The position numbers were made by a program, and so were the translations under genes. Shown here in pieces: positions 7,049 to 11,233 of a stretch of DNA of 11,233 nt. The notes under the pieces were generated by a model. It did no database searches. It saw only the letters and a program-made list of their open reading frames with translations, and was not told where the DNA came from. The DNA comes from an uncultured Collinsella sp. (GTDB lineage Bacteria > Actinomycetota > Coriobacteriia > Coriobacteriales > Coriobacteriaceae): positions 1 to 11,233 of the forward strand of contig CABQMC010000035.1 of the NCBI GenBank assembly GCA_902465115.1, read 5' to 3'. The first letter of the stretch is position 1; each line of letters begins with the position of its first letter.

Positions 7049-8440
7049 TTATCTCCGCTCGCACATCTCGGCAAACGAAATCAGCTTGGTATCTCCCCTG
7101 CTCGCCGCAGCATCCTGACATCCTTGCGTAAAGCCTCGCTTCGAGAAGATCGCATAGCTTTTTTGCTGCCGTCTAAAGAGCTCGCTTCGGTGCACGAGCT
7201 TTTGTAGCACGTCTTCGCCCACCGGTTCATTGCGCCATTTGCACTCCGCAAACAGCGCAGTGCCCTCGCCATCGTCAACAATCAAGTCGATTTCTTCCTG
7301 CGTATGCGTGCGATTATCCGTCCCCCACCAGCGCCCGACGCTCGCCGGAACCACATCGAGCCGGCCCGCGCGCGCGAGTTCGTAAACATATTGCCTGCAT
7401 ATAAGCTCAAAGACCGTACCCATGTAATCCGATACGTGCGGCTCAATACGCTTATACGCCATCTCGGCCATATCGTTTTGAATCAGCCCGATGTTCTGCG
7501 GAACAAACTTGTACCAGAACCTAAACATCTGGTCGCTCAGCAGATACACGGCTCGCTTATTGCTCGTCTCGTTTAGGGGCAGCTCGCGCTCGACAATCCC
7601 AAGCGACGCCAGCTTATCCACATAGCTCTTTACGTTGCTCGCAGGGATTCCCGTAGAGCTCGCAATCTCTGAGATCTTCGAGCGCCCCAGAGCAATTGCT
7701 TGCACGATCGCATCATATTGCTCGGGATTGCGGCACTCTTGCAACAGCAGGTTACTCGGCTCCTCAAAGAGATAGCCCGTAGGAGTAAGAAAAAGACGTT
7801 TGATGTTGTCCTTGAGCGATACGGCAGGATCGACTTTCTCGATATATGCAGGAATGCCGCCCGTCATGCCATAGCAAACCGCAGCGTCTTCGCGACCCAT
7901 GCTATGCCACAGGCCGAGGGTCGTCGTAAAATCGAGCGGCATGATCTTAAACTGGGCCGTACGCCTACCGTATAGCGGACTCTCGTAGCCCAGCACCTGC
8001 TCTTCCATGAACGAAAGCGACGACCCGCACAGGATAAGCATGAGCTTGGTCTCTTCGTACAAGTGATCGATCTTGTCTTGCAGCAACGAGCTGATCTCGG
8101 GATTCGATTGGGCGAGATAGGGATACTCGTCAATCACGACAATCAAACGTTCCGTGCGGGCCATGGTGGCCAACGCATCGAACGCCTCGTCAAAACTACG
8201 AAACGACACGCTTGCAGCACCAACCGAACCCGCAAGTATCGCCTGGCTAAAGCCGTGCAGGTTTGCCTCTGCATTGGTACGACGAGCTTGAAAGTAAATA
8301 GCCTTCTTGCCTTGGATGAACTCTGTGATAAGGCGCGTTTTACCCACGCGACGGCGGCCGTAAATCACAGGCATCTCAAAGGAGCCCGTGCCATACAGTC
8401 GATTGAGCTCGGACATTTCCGCTGTTCTTCCGATAAACAT
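7049..8440 (-). CDS. AAA+ ATPase (ATPase_2) with C-terminal DUF234 nuclease-like domain
   Basis: This 463-residue protein starts with an ATPase_2 domain (~1-215). Walker A is G28-RRRVGKT35, Walker B is LIVVIDEY (D104, E105), the sensor stretch is LILCGSS (135-141), and LYGRRT (156-161) carries likely arginine-finger-type residues. A winged-helix-like segment (~245-300) is followed by the DUF234 region. DUF234 shows a PD-(D/E)XK-like set: E345 in FELIC, D385 in EEIDLIV and E399-C-K401. The architecture parallels the DUF4143 protein next door, although the two belong to different families. The function of this family is not established; DNA binding or cleavage is inferred. The start at ATG 8440 follows the strong ribosome binding site AAGGAAGG (7-8 nt spacing). 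A 25-bp perfect inverted repeat abuts that site, so expression is probably tightly controlled, perhaps by the protein itself. Confidence 0.92.
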   Translation of the reverse strand: MFIGRTAEMSELNRLYGTGSFEMPVIYGRRRVGKTRLITEFIQGKKAIYFQARRTNAEANLHGFSQAILAGSVGAASVSFRSFDEAFDALATMARTERLIVVIDEYPYLAQSNPEISSLLQDKIDHLYEETKLMLILCGSSLSFMEEQVLGYESPLYGRRTAQFKIMPLDFTTTLGLWHSMGREDAAVCYGMTGGIPAYIEKVDPAVSLKDNIKRLFLTPTGYLFEEPSNLLLQECRNPEQYDAIVQAIALGRSKISEIASSTGIPASNVKSYVDKLASLGIVERELPLNETSNKRAVYLLSDQMFRFWYKFVPQNIGLIQNDMAEMAYKRIEPHVSDYMGTVFELICRQYVYELARAGRLDVVPASVGRWWGTDNRTHTQEEIDLIVDDGEGTALFAECKWRNEPVGEDVLQKLVHRSELFRRQQKSYAIFSKRGFTQGCQDAAASRGDTKLISFAEMCERR

Positions 8441-8455
8441 AGGGCCATCCTTCCT

Positions 8456-8511
8456 TTACGTTATAGCTAGCTATATTATACCTTCCTATAATATAGCTAG
8501 CTATAACGTAA
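8456..8511. promoter_or_regulatory. Perfect 25-bp inverted repeat with two nested 14-bp palindromes
   Basis: The left arm 8456-8480 and right arm 8487-8511 are perfect reverse complements around a 6-nt spacer. Each arm contains the palindrome TATAGCTAGCTATA (8462-8475 and 8492-8505), with centres 30 bp apart, close to three helix turns. The element touches the ribosome binding site of the minus-strand ATPase gene. On that strand the spacer reads GGAAGG, which recurs in the ribosome binding site. TATAAT sequences lie inside the element (minus strand 8480-8475), so a promoter core may be embedded, but no good -35 box is seen. It could be a double operator or, if transcribed, a large leader hairpin. 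Confidence 0.8.
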
Positions 8512-8566
8512 TTCGATAAGCGGCGCGCGCAAAAGGGGCGGCGCCCCACCGCACGTGGACCGTTCC

Positions 8567-8800
8567 GGAAAATGTATCCCGTTCTGGAGCCAAAAACTGG
8601 GCCGTAGTTTCCGCCAAACATGCCATCCGGAAAGTGCGTCCCACCCCGAGGCTCGATTCCGGGACGCAGTTTCCGTTTGAGGCCCGATCTGGAAACGGCA
8701 TCTCACTCTGAGGCCGAAATCTGGGATGTAGTTTCCGCTTGAAGGGCGTTCCGGAAAGCGCGTCCCATTCCGAACGTCAATTCCGGGACACAGTTTCCGC
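8567..8800. repeat. First array of 62-bp hairpin repeats (four units)
   Basis: Units start with GGAAA or similar at 8567, 8629, 8691 and 8753, exactly 62 bp apart. Each unit is an imperfect inverted repeat: a left arm like GGAAAGYGCGTCCC and a right arm like GGGACGCAGTTTCC around a ~15-nt centre, joined by ~12-nt linkers. Units differ at many positions but keep the pairing arms. The array lies between the ATPase gene at 8440 and the gene at 9094 and contains no supportable ORF. The same family recurs at 10116-10460. Confidence 0.88.
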
Positions 8801-9016
8801 CGACACAGACGACGACCTGCAGCCCTTATCACATGCCTTCAAATATACGATCCAGAGACACAAAACAGCAGATAGAATGCTCTTTTTCAAAAAAGTACAC
8901 GTCCCGAAACTTACCCATTCTTCATAACTCGCTACCGTTCAAGGTCGCCGATTACCGCCCACCGATTCGGATGTAAAAATGTCGCCGAAAACAGGCCATC
9001 TATCTGCATGGTTAGA
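8801..9016. other. AT-richer intergenic stretch before the 9094 gene
   Basis: No gene is supported. This part is less GC-rich than its surroundings and probably holds the promoter of the 9094 gene, but I could not identify matching -35 and -10 boxes with confidence. Confidence 0.35.
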
Positions 9017-9038
9017 TTTTGGTCAGCTTTTGGTCAGC
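9017..9038. repeat. Perfect 11-bp tandem repeat upstream of the AbiEi-like gene
   Basis: TTTTGGTCAGC occurs twice head to tail at 9017-9027 and 9028-9038, followed by CAGCTGA-like copies at 9035 and 9053. Eleven base pairs is about one helix turn, so two protein subunits could bind the same face. The repeat lies 55-77 bp before ATG 9094, a position suited to an operator. The binding protein is unknown; self-binding by the 9094 product is an inference. Confidence 0.6.
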
Positions 9039-9093
9039 TGAGCGGCAAATTCCAGCTGATACGTTTTTGCTACCCAAAAGGAGGCGGTAGCTC

Positions 9094-10092
9094 ATGACCC
9101 ATTACAATGACCAACTCATCGACCAGCTGCTCACTCAAGCCGAACAAGAGGGGCGCTGTCTGATTCCCCCGAGCACGGCGATCCGAAAAGCGCTCCTTCG
9201 GCGCACCGGCGGCACGGTTGTCTCGCCCATGCCGGGGTTGTTCGCGCGCAAAATGCGCTGGGATGAGCTCAACCGGGCGCAGCGTCATTGCGAGATTATT
9301 CGCGCCCTTGCGATCATCCACCCCGATTGGACGTTCTGCTCGTTTTCGGCAGCTTGCCTGCTGGGGCTCGAGGTCTCGTGGCGACACCTGAATGTCGTGC
9401 ATGTTTGCAGCTCGACAAAGCCGTCGGCTCGTCCGGGCGCACATATTCAGCGACACCAGATTGAGCCGGCCGGAGCAATACTCAGAGCCGGCATATCGGT
9501 AACGCCGCCCATCCAAACGGCCACAGATTGCCTGCTGCAAACTGGTTTTGCCGACGGCATGCCCATTGCCGATTCGGCGATCTCAAAGCTCGGCCTTGCG
9601 CCGGAACAGCTGATGGAGGCCGTTGAGCAACGAGCGACTGCCCGCAATGGTCGCGCGATTCGCACCGCCCTCACAACGCTTCGATATGCCGACGCCCGCG
9701 CCAAGAGCGGCGGGGAATCGGTCGCTCGAGCCGTCATGATCGAGACGGGCTTTGCGCCCGACTGGCTTCAATACGAGCTGACGGACCCCTTCGATTCGAC
9801 CGAGACTATGCGAACGGACTTTGCCTGGGAGCGCCAGGCGCGGGAGCTCACGTTGGGCGAGCTCGACGGGTTCGTCAAATATACCGACCAGGCCATGTTA
9901 GCCGGGCGCACCACCGCCGAGGCGCTCGTTGCCGAACGACAGCGCGAGGCGCACCTATCGCTCTACGGCCACCCTCTGCTGCGCTTTACCATGAACGAGG
10001 TCCGCTCGGCAGGAATGCTCGCCAAAAAGCTGCAGACGGCAGGCATCCGGCAGACCGCTCTACCGACATGGCTCAACGAGGTGGACCTGTAG
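9094..10092 (+). CDS. Solitary AbiEi-like protein with C-terminal DUF559/Vsr-like nuclease domain
   Basis: This 332-residue protein resembles actinobacterial proteins annotated as AbiEi-family antitoxin or DUF559 domain proteins. The N-terminal half (~1-150) has the AbiEi-like pattern of a short helical start, PGLFAR (47-52) and SFSAACLLGLEV (83-94). The C-terminal part (~205-312) carries a Vsr/PD-(D/E)XK-type set: E208 in GGESVAR, D242 in RTDFAW, E256-L-D258-G and K262. These proteins are known from family annotation as possible DNA-binding regulators or nucleases, but this subgroup lacks a confirmed function. No AbiEii-type nucleotidyltransferase toxin lies beside it, so it does not form a standard type IV toxin-antitoxin pair here. 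The start at ATG 9094 has a near-perfect AAAAGGAGG 9 nt upstream. Arrays of 62-bp repeats flank the gene on both sides. Confidence 0.88.
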   Translation: MTHYNDQLIDQLLTQAEQEGRCLIPPSTAIRKALLRRTGGTVVSPMPGLFARKMRWDELNRAQRHCEIIRALAIIHPDWTFCSFSAACLLGLEVSWRHLNVVHVCSSTKPSARPGAHIQRHQIEPAGAILRAGISVTPPIQTATDCLLQTGFADGMPIADSAISKLGLAPEQLMEAVEQRATARNGRAIRTALTTLRYADARAKSGGESVARAVMIETGFAPDWLQYELTDPFDSTETMRTDFAWERQARELTLGELDGFVKYTDQAMLAGRTTAEALVAERQREAHLSLYGHPLLRFTMNEVRSAGMLAKKLQTAGIRQTALPTWLNEVDL

Positions 10093-10115
10093 GAGCTGTT
10101 AGGCCTAGCATCGCC

Positions 10116-10460
10116 GAATCGCATTCCCCCTATCTGGGCCGCGTTTTCCCAACGGCCACGCCAACGGAAAGCGCGTCCCAGCCTGGACGCTCAAAACGGG
10201 ACGCACTTTCCGGATGGCGGGCCTAGCGGAAAGCGTGTCCCGGAATCAGGTCTCGGAACGGGTCGTGCTTTCCGGTTGAGTCCTTCAGCGGAAACCGCAT
10301 CCCGGAATAAACGCTCAAACTGGGATGCACTTTCCAAACGGCCGGCCAGCGGAAAACACATCCCATTCTGAGGCACGATTCCGGGACGCAGTTTCCGCAT
10401 GCGGCCCCGTTGGGAAAGTTCATCCCGTTCCGAAGCTGGATTCCGGGACACAGTTTCCGC
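10116..10460. repeat. Second array of 62-bp hairpin repeats (five units plus a degenerate one)
   Basis: Units begin with GGAAA at 10166, 10228, 10290, 10351 and 10413, spaced 62, 62, 61 and 62 bp. A worn, shorter unit precedes them at about 10116-10150. The arms match the first array (for example GGAAAGCGCGTCCC against GGGACGCACTTTCC), and within several units both arms differ from consensus in ways that keep pairing. The array follows the stop of the 9094 gene by 24 bp and ends just before the terminator at 10478-10511. Confidence 0.88.
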
Positions 10461-10477
10461 ATGCGGAGGCGCTCCAA

Positions 10478-10511
10478 ACAAAAGGCCCCGGCTCGCGATG
10501 GAGCTGGGGCC
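10478..10511 (-). terminator. Intrinsic terminator of the xanthine dehydrogenase-type gene
   Basis: GGCCCCGGCTC (10484-10494) pairs with GAGCTGGGGCC (10501-10511), 11 bp with one G-U pair and a 6-nt loop. On the minus strand the stem is followed by TTTTGTTT. It lies 68 bp beyond the stop of the minus-strand gene ending at 10580. Confidence 0.8.
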
Positions 10512-10579
10512 AAAGGCACAGCATATACAGTTGGTGTTGAGCGCGAACAGCCCGTCAGCAATGCCGTCTGCGCTCTACC

Positions 10580-11233
10580 CTACCCGCGGTGACGGGCGCG
10601 GCTGTACGGCGTATCCACCATGGGCAGATCCGGACGCAGCTTGCCGTCAAACGCGCGATAGGCATTCTGCACAGCGGGCGCCGTGGGAATCGTTGCGATC
10701 TCGCCGATGCCCTTGCCGCCGTATGCCACGGGCAGCAGCTCGTCCTTCTCCACGTAGATGGCGTGGATATCCGGAATCTCGGGCGCACGGAACAGCCCGA
10801 GCGTACCGTACCTTGCCTGGGGCACGCAGTCCTTGAGCGGCCAGTCCTCGGTAAGCGCATAGCCCATACCCATGAGCACGCCGCCTTCGATCTGGCCCTG
10901 GATGGAGATGGGGTTGACCACCTTGCCGGAATCGTGCGCAGCATAGACCTCGCTCACGCGGCCGTCATCGTCCAAAATGACCACATGCGTGGCAAAACCG
11001 TAGCAGATGTGGCTCTTGGGGTTGGGAACGTCGGCACCCAGCTTGTCGGTCGGCTCCAGGTACACGTAGCCAAACTCGCGTCCCTCGAGCGCCTTGATGG
11101 CGGCCGCGGGATCCTGAGGATGCATACCCTGGCCGGCGACGAGCTCCTGCGTGTGCAGCTGATAGGCGCGACCGTCGTCGTACTCGATCTTGACGCCGTC
11201 GCCATGCGCATTCACGGGAGCGGCGGGCGCAGA
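10580..11233 (-). CDS. Xanthine dehydrogenase-type molybdopterin-binding subunit, C-terminal part
   Basis: The frame is open to the right edge, so the N-terminal part is outside the window; 217 residues are seen. It belongs to the xanthine dehydrogenase/aldehyde oxidase large-subunit family, which hydroxylates purines or related heterocycles with a molybdopterin cofactor. Family signatures are HDSGKVVNPISIQGQIEGG (100-118 of the visible part) and GGKGIGE (172-178), where the glutamate matches the catalytic Glu of this family, followed by TIPTAPAVQNA. The wording of these motifs resembles the selenium-dependent xanthine dehydrogenase subgroup of anaerobes (XdhD-like); that subgroup call is an inference from memory. 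GTG 11215 lies inside the domain and is not the true start. A clear terminator follows, so it is the last gene of its transcript. Confidence 0.92.
   Translation of the reverse strand, partial: SAPAAPVNAHGDGVKIEYDDGRAYQLHTQELVAGQGMHPQDPAAAIKALEGREFGYVYLEPTDKLGADVPNPKSHICYGFATHVVILDDDGRVSEVYAAHDSGKVVNPISIQGQIEGGVLMGMGYALTEDWPLKDCVPQARYGTLGLFRAPEIPDIHAIYVEKDELLPVAYGGKGIGEIATIPTAPAVQNAYRAFDGKLRPDLPMVDTPYSRARHRG

Noticed and set aside
8531..8547. GGGGC-GGC-GCCCC hairpin that on the minus strand is followed by TTTT, a possible terminator
   Set aside because: The 3-nt loop and short stem are weak, and no minus-strand gene lies immediately upstream to be terminated.
8497..8832. Minus-strand open frames across the 62-bp repeat arrays (also 10191-10561)
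   Set aside because: They arise from translating the periodic repeats; there is no ribosome binding site and the repetitive peptides simply mirror the DNA period.
8567..10460. CRISPR array
   Set aside because: The repeats are long diverged hairpin units separated by ~12-nt related linkers, not identical short repeats with unique spacers of constant length, and no cas gene is present.

Overview
The window looks like a chromosomal accessory stretch from a high-GC gut actinobacterium of the class Coriobacteriia, most probably Collinsella or a close relative. This is an inference. It rests on GC-rich third codon positions in the confident genes, a surface protein with a non-canonical LAATG-D sortase signal, a selenium-dependent-type xanthine dehydrogenase subunit, solitary AAA+ ATPase/nuclease-like genes, and long arrays of hairpin-forming intergenic repeats. 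No rRNA or tRNA gene, CRISPR array, insertion sequence or phage gene was seen.

Layout, left to right. Positions 2-55 hold the last 17 codons of a gene that enters from the left, followed by a short hairpin/T-run terminator. A hypothetical gene (388-1140, +) starts well behind a strong ribosome binding site but has a suspicious, codon-atypical tail beginning at a run of seven G. It overlaps by 4 bp the start of a secreted, sortase-anchored surface protein with three tandem Ig-like repeats (1137-2918, +). A conserved helical protein of unknown function follows (3101-4336, +). Convergent to it is a DEDDh 3'-5' exonuclease (4378-5112, -). A 455-bp gap then carries a strong minus-strand terminator and a possible 29-codon ORF.

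The middle holds two AAA+ ATPases on the minus strand, both with C-terminal nuclease-like modules: an AAA_14/DUF4143 protein (5568-6863) and an ATPase_2/DUF234 protein (7049-8440). Each has its own striking cis element upstream. The first has five TTACGC motifs spaced exactly 23 bp apart. The second has a perfect 25-bp inverted repeat whose arms each contain the 14-bp palindrome TATAGCTAGCTATA.

The right part has a solitary AbiEi-like/DUF559-like protein (9094-10092, +), preceded by a perfect 11-bp tandem repeat. Arrays of a 62-bp hairpin repeat lie on both sides of it (8567-8800 and about 10116-10460). The window ends inside the molybdopterin subunit of a xanthine dehydrogenase-type enzyme (10580-11233, -) with a clear intrinsic terminator.

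There is no obvious single operon, and most genes have their own signals. The best candidate for something undescribed is the pair of ATPase/nuclease-like genes with dedicated upstream repeat elements. These elements look like autoregulatory or recognition sites for the adjacent proteins.
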